Below, piece after piece: positions 17,542 through 25,295 of a DNA stretch of 64,000 nt. Positions within the stretch are counted from its first letter, which is position 1, and each line of letters starts with the position of its first letter. The stretch spans positions 5,240 through 69,239 of the forward strand of contig JBJOIT010000012.1 of assembly GCA_046046915.1 (NCBI GenBank), written 5' to 3'. The translations under genes were made by a program, and so were the position numbers. This DNA comes from JBEEJZ01 sp046046915 (GTDB taxonomy: Bacteria; Pseudomonadota; Gammaproteobacteria; Burkholderiales; Burkholderiaceae_C). The notes beneath the pieces are model-generated. The model was given only the letters and a program-made list of their open reading frames with translations, ran no database searches and had not been told where the DNA came from.

Positions 17542-17599
17542 TCTAACATGGAGTTTGACTTTTAACATTAACAATGTTAGATTCTTTCTGTATGTTAGA
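17542..17599 (+). promoter_or_regulatory. Promoter with triple ATGTTAGA operator boxes
   Basis: TTGACT (17555-17560), 17 bases, then TAGATT (17578-17583) form a promoter. One inverted TCTAACAT (17542-17549) and two direct ATGTTAGA boxes (17574-17581 and 17592-17599) flank and cover it. Between them is a tight palindrome TAACATT-AAC-AATGTTA (17563-17579). The last box overlaps the start codon at 17592. The layout suits strong autorepression by the first gene product, as known for AbiEi-type antitoxins. Confidence 0.6.
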
Positions 17600-18593
17600 T
17601 AAGACGCTACCCCAGCAAACCGTCCGGTACTTGAACCAGGTCATCGGAGGGGAAGCCGTGCGCGTGGCTGGCAGCGCAAGAACCGCTGAGCTGACGTATT
17701 TTCTTCAAGAAACCTACGACGTGTTGACCGGCGAGCTGCTGGGACAACCGATCACACTGGCCTGTGTCAAAGGGCATCAGCCACTGGCTGCTCAACAAAT
17801 AAGCCAACACACCAAAATGCTGCGTGAGCTGTTGGATACGCCAGTCATCATCGCATTGCCAGAGATTGCCCCCGGTGAGCGAAAGCAACTGATTGCGCAC
17901 GGTGTGGCCTTCGTGGTTCCTGACAGGCAGCTTTTTGCACCGCAGCTGGGCGTGATTTTGACCGAGCGCTTTGGCGCTGAACCTCGCAGGGAGCAGGAAC
18001 TGTTCAGCCCTGCCACTCAGGCGCTGTTGATCTGGTTTTTGAATCACCATCCGGTCACGGAAACCTGGCATCCGTTTGAAGAGGCTGCAGCGCTAGGTTA
18101 TGCCGGGATGACGGCCACAAGGGCTGTGCGCGAGTTGTTGCAATTCGAACTGTTTGAACTGGAAGTGCGAGGCCGGGCCAAATACCTCAAGCTCCAAAGT
18201 ACCCGCCGTGATCTTTGGGAAAAGGCCAAGCCCCACCTGCGCACACCGGTTCTCAGAACCTTGTGGACCTACGAAAAGCGCATTGTGCAAGTGACGGACG
18301 CGCGTTGGGCTGGGGAGAGCGCCTTGGCTCATCTGACCATGCTCAATGAACCGCGCCAGCAAGTTGTGGCCCTGACGGCCGAGGATGAGCAGCGGGCAAA
18401 GCAGGCCGGTATTTTCTTCGAGCCCCGTGAGATTGCCGATGGCATTGCTGTGCAGGTGTGGCGTTATGAGCCCGGCATGCAAGCGAAGGAAAAGACCGTG
18501 GATCCTTTGTCTTTGTGGCTCAGCTTGAGGGATAACCGTGACGACCGGATCCAGATGGCGCTCGATGAGATTGAGGAGAAGTTCTTGTGGTGA
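17592..18593 (+). CDS. AbiEi-like antitoxin/regulator candidate
   Basis: A 333-residue protein encoded directly before a nucleotidyltransferase with overlapping ends, the arrangement of type IV (AbiE-like) toxin-antitoxin pairs in which the first gene is the autorepressing antitoxin. It has a mixed N-terminal half (about 1-130) and a helical region around 150-200 (AALGYAGMTATRAVRELLQFELFEL) that could be a winged helix. It is longer than classical AbiEi, so family membership is only likely. The start at 17592 is preferred to 17574, because the earlier ATG lies in the predicted -10 and operator. Confidence 0.55.
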   Translation: MLDKTLPQQTVRYLNQVIGGEAVRVAGSARTAELTYFLQETYDVLTGELLGQPITLACVKGHQPLAAQQISQHTKMLRELLDTPVIIALPEIAPGERKQLIAHGVAFVVPDRQLFAPQLGVILTERFGAEPRREQELFSPATQALLIWFLNHHPVTETWHPFEEAAALGYAGMTATRAVRELLQFELFELEVRGRAKYLKLQSTRRDLWEKAKPHLRTPVLRTLWTYEKRIVQVTDARWAGESALAHLTMLNEPRQQVVALTAEDEQRAKQAGIFFEPREIADGIAVQVWRYEPGMQAKEKTVDPLSLWLSLRDNRDDRIQMALDEIEEKFLW

Positions 18594-19327
18594 GAGGGCA
18601 GGCAATTTTTCAAAAGTGGTTCAAAGACTTCGAGAACCAGTATGTGCTGATCGGCGGGACGGCCGCCTCAATCACCATGGAAGAGGCGGGTGTGCCGTTT
18701 CGAGGCACCAAGGATCTGGACATCGTTTTGCACGTAGAGGTCTTGACACCTGCTTTTGGACAGAAATTTTGGGAATTCGTGCAAGCTGGTGGTTACCAGC
18801 AAAAAGAAGGCGATCCTGAGAAAAAGCCCTGCCTGTACCGTTTTCAGAAACCGCTAGACGACGAATTTCCCTACATGCTGGAGCTGTTTTCTCGCGTGCC
18901 GGACGGCTTGAATTTTGTGCCTCCAGGGCATCTGACGCCCATTCCAATGGACGAGCAGGTCTCCAGCCTGTCGGCCATCTTGCTTGATGATGAGTATTAC
19001 CAGTTCGTGCTCACCGGTCGAAAAAACAAGCACGGCATACCGTCTTGGGTGGGCGAGGACCGACTGATTCCATTGAAAGCGGTGGCATGGATGGAAATGA
19101 CCGAGCGTGTCCGGCAGGGTGTAGTCATCGATTCCAAAAATATCAACAAGCACCTGTCGGACATCGTGAAGTTGTCAGCATTGCTGCAGCCGGGGCAAGT
19201 GATTGAGTTGCCCGCCAAACTCCGTGCCGACTTACAGGCGTTTGCCCAGGCAGTTGTCGCATTGAATCGGCCCGAACAGTTGCAAGCCATGGACCGGGTT
19301 GCTGCTTCATACGCTTTCGACTTGTAA
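18587..19327 (+). CDS. Nucleotidyltransferase, AbiEii-like toxin candidate
   Basis: A 246-residue protein with the minimal nucleotidyltransferase signature: Gly23-Gly24 (LIGGTAAS), then Asp43 and Asp45 in KDLDIVL. This matches the GG-x(n)-DxD pattern of AbiEii-type enzymes, which inactivate host tRNAs or other targets by adding nucleotides. A helical C-terminal domain follows. A GTG start lies behind GAGGAG and overlaps the partner gene by 7 bases (a second GTG at 18590 overlaps by 4). With the upstream gene it probably forms a defence or addiction pair carried by the prophage. Confidence 0.7.
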   Translation: MVRGQAIFQKWFKDFENQYVLIGGTAASITMEEAGVPFRGTKDLDIVLHVEVLTPAFGQKFWEFVQAGGYQQKEGDPEKKPCLYRFQKPLDDEFPYMLELFSRVPDGLNFVPPGHLTPIPMDEQVSSLSAILLDDEYYQFVLTGRKNKHGIPSWVGEDRLIPLKAVAWMEMTERVRQGVVIDSKNINKHLSDIVKLSALLQPGQVIELPAKLRADLQAFAQAVVALNRPEQLQAMDRVAASYAFDL

Positions 19328-19453
19328 ATCCATCCTCAGTCCGTCGGCCAGTGCCTTCCGACGGAACTTTTCCTCGCCACATCCGTCCCCTGACTTGCGC
19401 AGCCGGGTGGGTGACGCATGCCATGCGTCATGTCCGCTGTATGTCGGCAGTTA

Positions 19454-19510
19454 TTAAGGAACTGGAGATATCGCCAAAGTTCCTTAATCAGTTCCTTATC
19501 AGTTCCCTAT
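19454..19510. repeat. Iterated AGTTCCTTA operator cluster
   Basis: TTAAGGAACT (19454-19463) and AGTTCCTTAA (19478-19487) form a perfect 10-base inverted repeat with a 14-base spacer. AGTTCCTTAT (19490-19499) and AGTTCCCTAT (19501-19510) repeat the right arm in tandem about one helical turn apart. The cluster is in the gap before the Xis/AlpA-like gene and is the best candidate for an early-promoter operator. The rest of the gap at 19328-19562 shows no gene. Confidence 0.65.
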
Positions 19511-19562
19511 TGATTTTTTGAAATAGCAGCGTTGTCCCTCAACTCTCTGAAAGGAGTGACCA

Positions 19563-19832
19563 ATGCTGCTAGCAACACCAGCGCTTTCAACGCTCAACCC
19601 CTTGAGCGTCATGGCCCCAGAGCCACACATGCCCCCACGGCAAGTCCTGAGCGAAGCCGACCTTGCCTCGCGCTGGGGCATGAGCCCCAAGACCCTCCAA
19701 CGTTGGCGAATGGAAGGGCGTGGCCCCCATTACTTGAAGCTAGGCAAGCGGGTGAACTATCCCCTCAATGCCGTGATTGCCTTCGAGAACTGCGTCCAGC
19801 ACGTCTCCACCTCGCAACGAGCAACTGCTTAA
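19563..19832 (+). CDS. AlpA/Xis-like helix-turn-helix protein
   Basis: An 89-residue protein whose central part (about 28-75: VLSEADLASRWGMSPKTLQRW, then GPHYLKLGKRVNYPLNAVIAFE) is the MerR-like winged helix of excisionases and AlpA regulators. Such proteins bend DNA for excision or activate the integrase or early genes. It is the first gene after the repeat cluster and starts the early operon. The start could be downstream at codon 17 or 23, which would still keep the domain. Confidence 0.75.
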   Translation: MLLATPALSTLNPLSVMAPEPHMPPRQVLSEADLASRWGMSPKTLQRWRMEGRGPHYLKLGKRVNYPLNAVIAFENCVQHVSTSQRATA

Positions 19833-19843
19833 GGAGCCACCCC

Positions 19844-20329
19844 ATGAATCACCTTCAATTGCAACAGGCGGCCTTGCCTGACCTCTCCGAGAGCCAGATC
19901 AGCCGTCTGCCCAAAGACCAACTGGCTCATTTCAGCAACGCGGTGCAGCAACTCCATGACTGGACGCTGCAGATGCGCGGCCGAATCAACCGGGGCATGG
20001 AAATCCGCTATGCCGACCAGATTCGACAGGTCGAGAGCCTTGGTCAAGACGAAGCTGCCAGATTCCGCATCGACGACGGTGACCTGCAGATCGATGTCTC
20101 TCAGCCTAAAGAAATCGTCTGGGACCAGAAGCACCTGTCTGAAATCGCAGAACGAATGGTCGTTGCCGGTGACCGCGTACAGGACTTCATGCAGGTCCAG
20201 TTCTCGGTGGCTGAGCAGGACTACGCCCGCTGGCACCCGCTGCTGCGTGCGGCATTTCAGCCCGCCCGCAAAGAACTCATCACCGAGCCCACCTTCCAGA
20301 TCCGCTGGGTAGGTGATGTCCAGCTCTGA
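19844..20329 (+). CDS. Unknown early phage protein
   Basis: A 161-residue protein, largely helical in the first 60 residues (QISRLPKDQLAHFSNAVQQLHDWTLQMRG), then mixed. AAGGAG lies just before the ATG at 19844, which settles the start against a longer out-of-context frame. It sits between the Xis-like and ssDNA-binding-like genes and so belongs to the early replication or recombination set. No family recognised. Confidence 0.65.
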   Translation: MNHLQLQQAALPDLSESQISRLPKDQLAHFSNAVQQLHDWTLQMRGRINRGMEIRYADQIRQVESLGQDEAARFRIDDGDLQIDVSQPKEIVWDQKHLSEIAERMVVAGDRVQDFMQVQFSVAEQDYARWHPLLRAAFQPARKELITEPTFQIRWVGDVQL

Positions 20330-20383
20330 GCGCCCACAGCCTTCATCCTCACCCAAACACCACCAATCAATGGAGATTTCTCA

Positions 20384-21061
20384 ATGAACCACGACAACCA
20401 CCACCAGGCCGCATGGTCTGATTTCAATGACGCCGATGCCCAGCAAGGCGAGTTCAACCTGATCCCCAAAGGCACCCAGGCCCTGGTCCGCATGGCCATC
20501 AAACCCGGCGGTCATGACGACGTCAGCAAGGGCTGGACGGGTGGCTATGCCACGGCATCGGATGAAACGGGCGCAGTGTTCCTGTCCTGCGAGTTCGTGT
20601 TGCTCACAGGCCCATTTGCCAAGCGCAAGATCTGGAGCAATGTGGGCTTGCATTCCAACAAGGGGCCAACCTGGGCGCAGATGGGGCGCAGCTTTATCAA
20701 GGCGGTACTCAACAGTTCGCGCAACATCCACCCGGATGACAACTCACCGGAGGCACAACGCGCTCGCCAGATTCGAAGCTTTGGTGACCTCGATGGTGCT
20801 GAATTTGCCGCGCGCATCGGTATTGAAAAAGATGGCCAAGGCGAGTACCGCAACATCATCAGGCTGGTGATTGAGCCTGACCACAAGGAATACGCAGAGC
20901 TGATGCAGGCCAAGCTGCAACGTGATGGAGGAACGGGTGGGGGCTCTGGCGGGGCCCCAGCGACTGCCGTACCCACATCAGCGGCGCAAGCTCCTCAGCC
21001 GGGGGCCAGCTACACCCCCCGTCCTGGCAACGGGCAGGGCCGACCTGCATGGGCTCAGTGA
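20384..21061 (+). CDS. Probable phage ssDNA-binding protein
   Basis: A 225-residue protein with a compact alpha/beta N-terminal domain (about 20-165) containing a WSNVGLHS/GPTWAQMGRSFIKAVLNSS stretch, and a flexible C-terminal tail rich in Gly, Pro and Gln (about 180-225: GGTGGGSGG, PRPGNGQGRPAWAQ). A structured domain plus disordered tail upstream of a primase-helicase is typical of phage single-strand-binding proteins; I cannot show the OB fold by eye. It is preceded by GGAG and followed 12 bases later by the next gene. Confidence 0.55.
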   Translation: MNHDNHHQAAWSDFNDADAQQGEFNLIPKGTQALVRMAIKPGGHDDVSKGWTGGYATASDETGAVFLSCEFVLLTGPFAKRKIWSNVGLHSNKGPTWAQMGRSFIKAVLNSSRNIHPDDNSPEAQRARQIRSFGDLDGAEFAARIGIEKDGQGEYRNIIRLVIEPDHKEYAELMQAKLQRDGGTGGGSGGAPATAVPTSAAQAPQPGASYTPRPGNGQGRPAWAQ

Positions 21062-21073
21062 TGGCGAGGCTGC

Positions 21074-21502
21074 ATGAAGTGCTGGGTGTGTTCCCGTCAG
21101 GCCAGAGGATTTGGCCATGTGGATCTGCGCTTCAAGGTGGGGCATCCCAAGCGATATCCCATCGACTGGATCTTCTGCTCAAGGCGATGCCAAGATTGTT
21201 TTCATCGGCTTTACGCGGCCGGTGTGCGCTATCTCGAACGCGAGAGCGCATTGCCGACGGGAGTGGGCGTGATAGATCCGACTGAAGCAGAAATCACCGC
21301 CATGCAGCAATGCCTCAAGCCTTTGGGTGAAGCTGCTAGCGAGATCGGAATGGATCGCCCGCTGTCGAGCTACACCCATCAAGAAGCTCTGCAGCTGATC
21401 AACGCCGTGGTCACGACCTATGTCGAGGCCATGGTTCAAGAACACGAACGCAGCAAGTACCCCAGCGTTCGTATGCAACTGGATGCCCAGCCAATCAACT
21501 GA
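21074..21502 (+). CDS. Small zinc-finger-like phage protein (DUF6511-like)
   Basis: A 142-residue protein opening with Cys3-x2-Cys6 (MKCWVCSRQARG) and a later Cys-x3-Cys pair (FCSRRCQDCF, about residues 35-43), which together could hold a zinc ion. The C-terminal half is helical. The N-terminal motif resembles the DUF6511 family seen in phage early regions; the function is unknown. It lies in the early operon between the ssDNA-binding-like and HTH genes. Confidence 0.6.
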   Translation: MKCWVCSRQARGFGHVDLRFKVGHPKRYPIDWIFCSRRCQDCFHRLYAAGVRYLERESALPTGVGVIDPTEAEITAMQQCLKPLGEAASEIGMDRPLSSYTHQEALQLINAVVTTYVEAMVQEHERSKYPSVRMQLDAQPIN

Positions 21503-21538
21503 GCTGAGCGTCCTTCCAACCTTTACCAATCAACTGAT

Positions 21539-21560
21539 GCAGACGGCGAAAGCCGTCTGC
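21539..21560 (+). other. GNRA-loop hairpin
   Basis: GCAGACGGC-GAAA-GCCGTCTGC is a perfect 9-base stem capped by a GAAA tetraloop. It ends four bases before the ATG at 21565. There is no U tract, so it is not a standard terminator. It may protect or process the mRNA or control access to the next ribosome site. Confidence 0.6.
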
Positions 21561-21564
21561 AGGG

Positions 21565-21864
21565 ATGACTGTTTTCATGAAAAAAACCAAAACAATGATT
21601 TCTCCAAAGAGGCAGCCAGCTCATATGGCGGCTGACTTCGCTGAGGACTATCTCGTCACGGCCGAACAGGCTTCGGCAGCGCTGAATTTGCCGCTGTACT
21701 ACTTTATCGACGCACGCAAGCGCGCTGAACTGGGAATCCCGTATTACTCGATCAATCGCATGGTGCGCTATCGGATCCGGGAACTTCACAAATGGCAAGT
21801 GAGGTTCGCAGCCGAGCAGGTCAGGCACGCAGATGCATCTCAAACGGGAGGTGCTCATGCTTGA
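21565..21864 (+). CDS. Small HTH early protein
   Basis: A 99-residue protein with a helix-turn-helix-like core (about 29-75: YLVTAEQASAALNLPLYYFID...IPYYSINRMVRYRIRELHKWQVR), reminiscent of excisionase-type DNA-binding domains. The start may be 21565 or the ATG at 21577; the hairpin upstream hides the usual ribosome site. Its 3' end overlaps the primase start by 8 bases. A regulatory or primase-loading role is inferred from position. Confidence 0.6.
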   Translation: MTVFMKKTKTMISPKRQPAHMAADFAEDYLVTAEQASAALNLPLYYFIDARKRAELGIPYYSINRMVRYRIRELHKWQVRFAAEQVRHADASQTGGAHA

Positions 21865-24175
21865 TTTCAATGATGTCCCCAGCGGCCTCACGCGCAAATC
21901 AGCTGAGGGCAGTACGGATACGGCGCGTGAGAAAGATGAAATCCGCTCAGCCCTCAACGAACAACTGGGCTTGTTGGTAATGGATGTCTGGCCTTCGGGC
22001 AAACGTCGCCAGAACAAGTACCTGGTCGGCGATGTGATGGGTGGTCCCGGCGACAGCCTGGAGCTCCTGCTTTCGGGCCCCAAGACTGGCTTGTGGACCG
22101 ACCGCGCCACGGGTGAAGGCGGTGACATCCTCGACCTCATTGCCCGTTACTACAGCCTCGATGTGCAGGCCCAATTTCCGCAAGTTCTCGAGCGGGCCAA
22201 GGGTTGGCTTGGCCGAGTCTCAGCCATGCCCGCAAGCAGCGTGACAGCCAGTAAAGCCAAAGCACCTGCCGTGGACGAGCTCGGCCCTGCAACGGCCAAG
22301 TGGGATTACCAGGACGCCAGCGGAAAACTCATCGCTGTGGTTTACCGCTACGACCCCGAGCCCGGGCGCAAGGAGTTCAGGCCCTGGGATGTGCGCCGTC
22401 GCAAGATGGCTCCTCCAGAGCCGCGTCCTCTGTACAACCAGTCGGGCATGCTCAAGTCTGAGCAGGTCGTGATGGTGGAGGGCGAGAAGTGCGCCCAGGC
22501 ATTGATTGACCTGGGGGTGTGCGCCACCACGGCCATGCATGGAGCCAACGCTCCCGTCGAAAAAACCGACTGGTCTCCCTTGTCTGGCAAGCACGTCTTG
22601 ATCTGGCCGGATCGGGATAAGCCCGGCTGGCAATACGCAGACCATGCATCGCAGGCCATCATGCAGGCGGGGGCCAAGTCGTGCGTGATCTTGCAGCCAC
22701 CGGCTGAGAAGCCCGAGGGCTGGGATGTGGCCGATGCCGTACAGGATGGCTTTGACATCACGGGCTTTCTGGCAGTTGGCGAGAGAGTTCCTGTAGTGCA
22801 TCAGATCGATGTGCATGCGCCCATGCAGTTGGTCGACGGCATCGACTACACGAACGAAGATGGCTTGGCCATGGCCTTTTCTCACCAGTTCTCCGAAGAC
22901 TGGCGCTACTGCGCGCCGTGGAGCAAGTGGCTCGTGTGGAATGGTGTGCGCTGGAACATCGATAAAGCCTTGTATGTGATGCACCTGTGTCGCTTGATCT
23001 GCAGGGCAGCGTCGGTACAAGCGGATGGCACCAAGCTCAAAGGTCGCTTGGCCAGCTCTGGAACGATCTCGGCGATCGAGCGCATTGTGCGTTCGGAGCC
23101 GCGTCACAGCGCCACGGTTGAAGAGTGGGACTCCAGCGTCTGGCTCCTGAACACGCCCGGTGGCATCGTGGACTTGCGCACTGGTGCACGTGGCCCCCAC
23201 GATCGGGATCGCCGCATGACCAAGGTCACTACGGCCACGCCGCAAGGCGATTGCCCGGTCTGGCGCAATTTTCTGGTGAACGTCACAGGGGGTGATGAAG
23301 AGCTTCAGGACTATCTGCAACGAGTGGTGGGTTACTGCCTGACGGGCGACATCAGCACCCACGCGCTCTTCTTTCTGTACGGCACAGGAGCCAATGGCAA
23401 GTCGGTCTTCGTGAACGTGATCTCCACGGTTCTTGGCGACTATGCCGCCAACGCGCCCATGGACACCTTCATGGAATCGCGCTCGGACCGGCACCCGACC
23501 GATCTGGCAGGACTGCGTGGTGCCCGCTTTGTCTCGGCAACGGAGACAGAGCAAGGCAGGCGTTGGAACGAATCCAAGATCAAGGCGATCACGGGTGGGG
23601 ATGACATCACGGCGCGCCTGATGCACCAGGATTTCTTCACCTACAGGCCGCAGTTCAAGCTGCTCATTGCAGGTAATCACAAGCCTGCGATCCGCAACAT
23701 CGATGAGGCCATGCGCCGCCGCATGCACCTGATCCCTTTCACGATCACGGTCCCTCCAGAAAAGCGTGATCCGCTCCTGACCGAGAAGCTGCTTGCCGAG
23801 CGCGACGGAATCATGGCTTGGGCGGTGCAGGGCTGCCTGCTTTGGCAAAGCCAGGGCCTGGTTCAACCCAAGTCCGTGGTGAGTGCGACCGAGGAGTACT
23901 TCGAGGCCGAGGACGCCATGGGGCGGTGGATGAGCGAGCGCTGCAATCTGGGCATCAACCACAAGGCACTGACGGCCACGCTTTTCAACGACTGGAAACA
24001 GTGGGCCGAACTCAGTGGTGAGTACATAGGCACGCAGCGCCGGTTCTCGGACGCCTTGCTGGCCAGAAGGTTCGAAAAGTGGCGCAACTCCATGGGGGTG
24101 CGTGGCTATCAGGGGATCGACCTCAAACAGCCCACCTCCTTGCCTACCCGGTCCTACCCATACAACGATGATTGA
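21857..24175 (+). CDS. P4-type primase-helicase
   Basis: A 772-residue replication protein of the phage P4-alpha/D5 kind. The N-terminal part includes a TOPRIM-like segment (MVEGEKCAQAL, then LIWPDRDKPGW) for primer synthesis. The C-terminal SF3 helicase has Walker A GTGANGKS, a later SATETEQGRRWNESKIK segment and the conserved AGNHKPAIRNIDEAMRRRMHLIPF sensor region. It should prime and unwind at the phage origin. The start at 21857 has GGGAGGT upstream. No separate initiator was seen, so this protein may bind the origin itself. Confidence 0.9.
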   Translation: MLDFNDVPSGLTRKSAEGSTDTAREKDEIRSALNEQLGLLVMDVWPSGKRRQNKYLVGDVMGGPGDSLELLLSGPKTGLWTDRATGEGGDILDLIARYYSLDVQAQFPQVLERAKGWLGRVSAMPASSVTASKAKAPAVDELGPATAKWDYQDASGKLIAVVYRYDPEPGRKEFRPWDVRRRKMAPPEPRPLYNQSGMLKSEQVVMVEGEKCAQALIDLGVCATTAMHGANAPVEKTDWSPLSGKHVLIWPDRDKPGWQYADHASQAIMQAGAKSCVILQPPAEKPEGWDVADAVQDGFDITGFLAVGERVPVVHQIDVHAPMQLVDGIDYTNEDGLAMAFSHQFSEDWRYCAPWSKWLVWNGVRWNIDKALYVMHLCRLICRAASVQADGTKLKGRLASSGTISAIERIVRSEPRHSATVEEWDSSVWLLNTPGGIVDLRTGARGPHDRDRRMTKVTTATPQGDCPVWRNFLVNVTGGDEELQDYLQRVVGYCLTGDISTHALFFLYGTGANGKSVFVNVISTVLGDYAANAPMDTFMESRSDRHPTDLAGLRGARFVSATETEQGRRWNESKIKAITGGDDITARLMHQDFFTYRPQFKLLIAGNHKPAIRNIDEAMRRRMHLIPFTITVPPEKRDPLLTEKLLAERDGIMAWAVQGCLLWQSQGLVQPKSVVSATEEYFEAEDAMGRWMSERCNLGINHKALTATLFNDWKQWAELSGEYIGTQRRFSDALLARRFEKWRNSMGVRGYQGIDLKQPTSLPTRSYPYNDD

Positions 24176-24245
24176 GAGGGAAATCCAATGAAAAAGATTT
24201 CAGATATCGGCTCTTTGACACAACTGACGAGTCATTACATTGGTT

Positions 24246-24343
24246 CTTTACGCGGGCGCGTAGACGCGCATAAAGAGAGGGGATGTTATGTACCGTCAAT
24301 AACGTCAGTCTCATTGTCAAAACCGGCATGCGCCGGTTCTGAC
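24246..24343. other. Gap with two hairpins
   Basis: The stretch 24176-24384 holds two stable hairpins: CTTTA/TAAAG around GCGCG-TAGA-CGCGC (24246-24275), and GTCAaAACCGGC-ATGC-GCCGGTTcTGAC (24316-24343, 11 pairs with one mismatch). No U tract follows either. A 66-codon frame (24188-24388) has a plausible ribosome site and overlaps the next gene, but its translation is unconvincing. The DNA may be a structured leader, a small RNA or part of the replication origin. Confidence 0.4.
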
Positions 24344-24384
24344 TTCCCAGCGGCGCATCGGAATATTTCGTTTGGAGGGCAGGT

Positions 24385-24627
24385 ATGAAGATCCCTCCAG
24401 CACGTTACCCATCGCCCCTTGGGCGGATGCAGGCCACCCCCATGGACGTCGAAGCCACCAAGCGCCAGGGATGGCGCGAGCAACACATCCTGGTCATCTC
24501 GGAAGAGGACGAGCGCCTGGACTTCCTGGAGCGCCAACTCATTCGCACCATTGGTGAGCGGCTCTACGGACAAGGTCAGGGCCAAAACCATGGTCACTCT
24601 CAATCCAAGGGAGGTGGCCATGGTTGA
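24385..24627 (+). CDS. Small hypothetical phage protein
   Basis: An 80-residue protein with a helical centre (QHILVISEEDERLDFLERQLIRTIGERLYG) and a Gly/Gln/His tail. GGAGGG lies 7 bases upstream, and the 3' end overlaps the following gene by 8 bases, so it is probably translated. No family recognised. Confidence 0.5.
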   Translation: MKIPPARYPSPLGRMQATPMDVEATKRQGWREQHILVISEEDERLDFLERQLIRTIGERLYGQGQGQNHGHSQSKGGGHG

Positions 24628-25015
24628 AACCTGGACAGTCGAAGCGGTGGCAGAGCGCTTTGTCGATGCGGCGAGAACTGCCAGGCGCCTGCCACGTGTG
24701 GCGGTACAGGGTTACGCCAGCACCTGGCCCATCGTTATCTTGCCAAGCGACGCCTACCCGGATCCGCACCGGGTGTATCGAATGGCACCTCCATCCCCAC
24801 AGGATGTCGAGCGGATGCTCGAAGTCATGCGCTGGGTGCAGATGCTTGAACTCGATGAGCGGCACCTGGTGTGGATGCGGGCCAAGCGATTTGACTGGGT
24901 GGAGATCAGCAAGCGCTTTGCTTGTGACCGCACCACAGCATGGAGACGCTGGAAGAGGGACATGCAAGTGGTGGCTGACCTGCTCAACAGGCAGGCAGCA
25001 CAACCGAAGCGGTGA
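24620..25015 (+). CDS. Small HTH protein, DUF6362-like
   Basis: A 131-residue basic protein whose C-terminal part (about 80-120: HLVWMRAKRFDWVEISKRFACDRTTAWRRWKRDM) is a clear helix-turn-helix with RTTAWRRW as recognition helix. The family resembles DUF6362, found late in phage early regions and possibly a late-gene regulator. ATG at 24620 follows GGGAGG. It is the last gene of the early plus-strand operon before a 280-base gap. Confidence 0.65.
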   Translation: MVETWTVEAVAERFVDAARTARRLPRVAVQGYASTWPIVILPSDAYPDPHRVYRMAPPSPQDVERMLEVMRWVQMLELDERHLVWMRAKRFDWVEISKRFACDRTTAWRRWKRDMQVVADLLNRQAAQPKR

Positions 25016-25173
25016 GGATTCGAACCAGAGAGGAAATTAGCGTGTTTTGGCGTGCATGCGCGGCGCAATTCAAACTGAAAAGTGAATGCGCGGTTTTTGG
25101 GGCCAAAACACGCTGCAACATTTGGGCGATTTGCCGCTACATTTTCGTCTACGGTGGACAAACGAGTGCAAAG

Positions 25174-25260
25174 ACAGTGATGACAGTCGCGCACAGTCGA
25201 TGACACCTCGGAACGCCCTCGAAACAGTCGAAAAACAGTTGGGGAAGAGTCAATGACAGT
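25174..25260. repeat. Cluster of ACAGT(C) repeats in a gene-free gap
   Basis: Six copies of ACAGT start at 25174, 25183, 25193, 25224, 25235 and 25256; four continue as ACAGTC. The gap 25016-25295 has no convincing gene (a 63-codon frame at 25012 lacks support). The iteration just downstream of the replication genes suits a regulator or initiator binding region, but spacing is irregular. Confidence 0.4.
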
Positions 25261-25295
25261 CAATGTCATCGACGTCCACTGACGATGTCCGACTC

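Noticed and set aside
19436..19455. CTGTATGTCGGCAG as a LexA box
   Set aside because: The half-sites are separated by 8 rather than 10 bases between CTG and CAG, so the spacing is wrong.
22220..23962. A 580-codon minus-strand frame opposite the primase-helicase gene
   Set aside because: It mirrors the codon pattern of the real gene on the other strand, has no domain, and the plus-strand protein has clear motifs over the same bases. The same holds for long antisense frames at 2411-3355, 15508-16575, 34380-35603 and 41909-43345.
21857..24175. P4-like satellite, suggested by the P4-type primase
   Set aside because: A full set of terminase, head, tail and lysis genes is present, so the element is a self-sufficient phage.
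24188..24388. A 66-codon frame with a ribosome site before the 80-residue protein
   Set aside because: It runs through two strong hairpins and has no protein-like pattern. It was kept as a possibility within the hairpin entry only.
25012..25203. A 63-codon plus-strand frame after the DUF6362-like gene
   Set aside because: It has atypical composition, no convincing ribosome site beyond the GTG overlap, and runs into the ACAGT repeat region.
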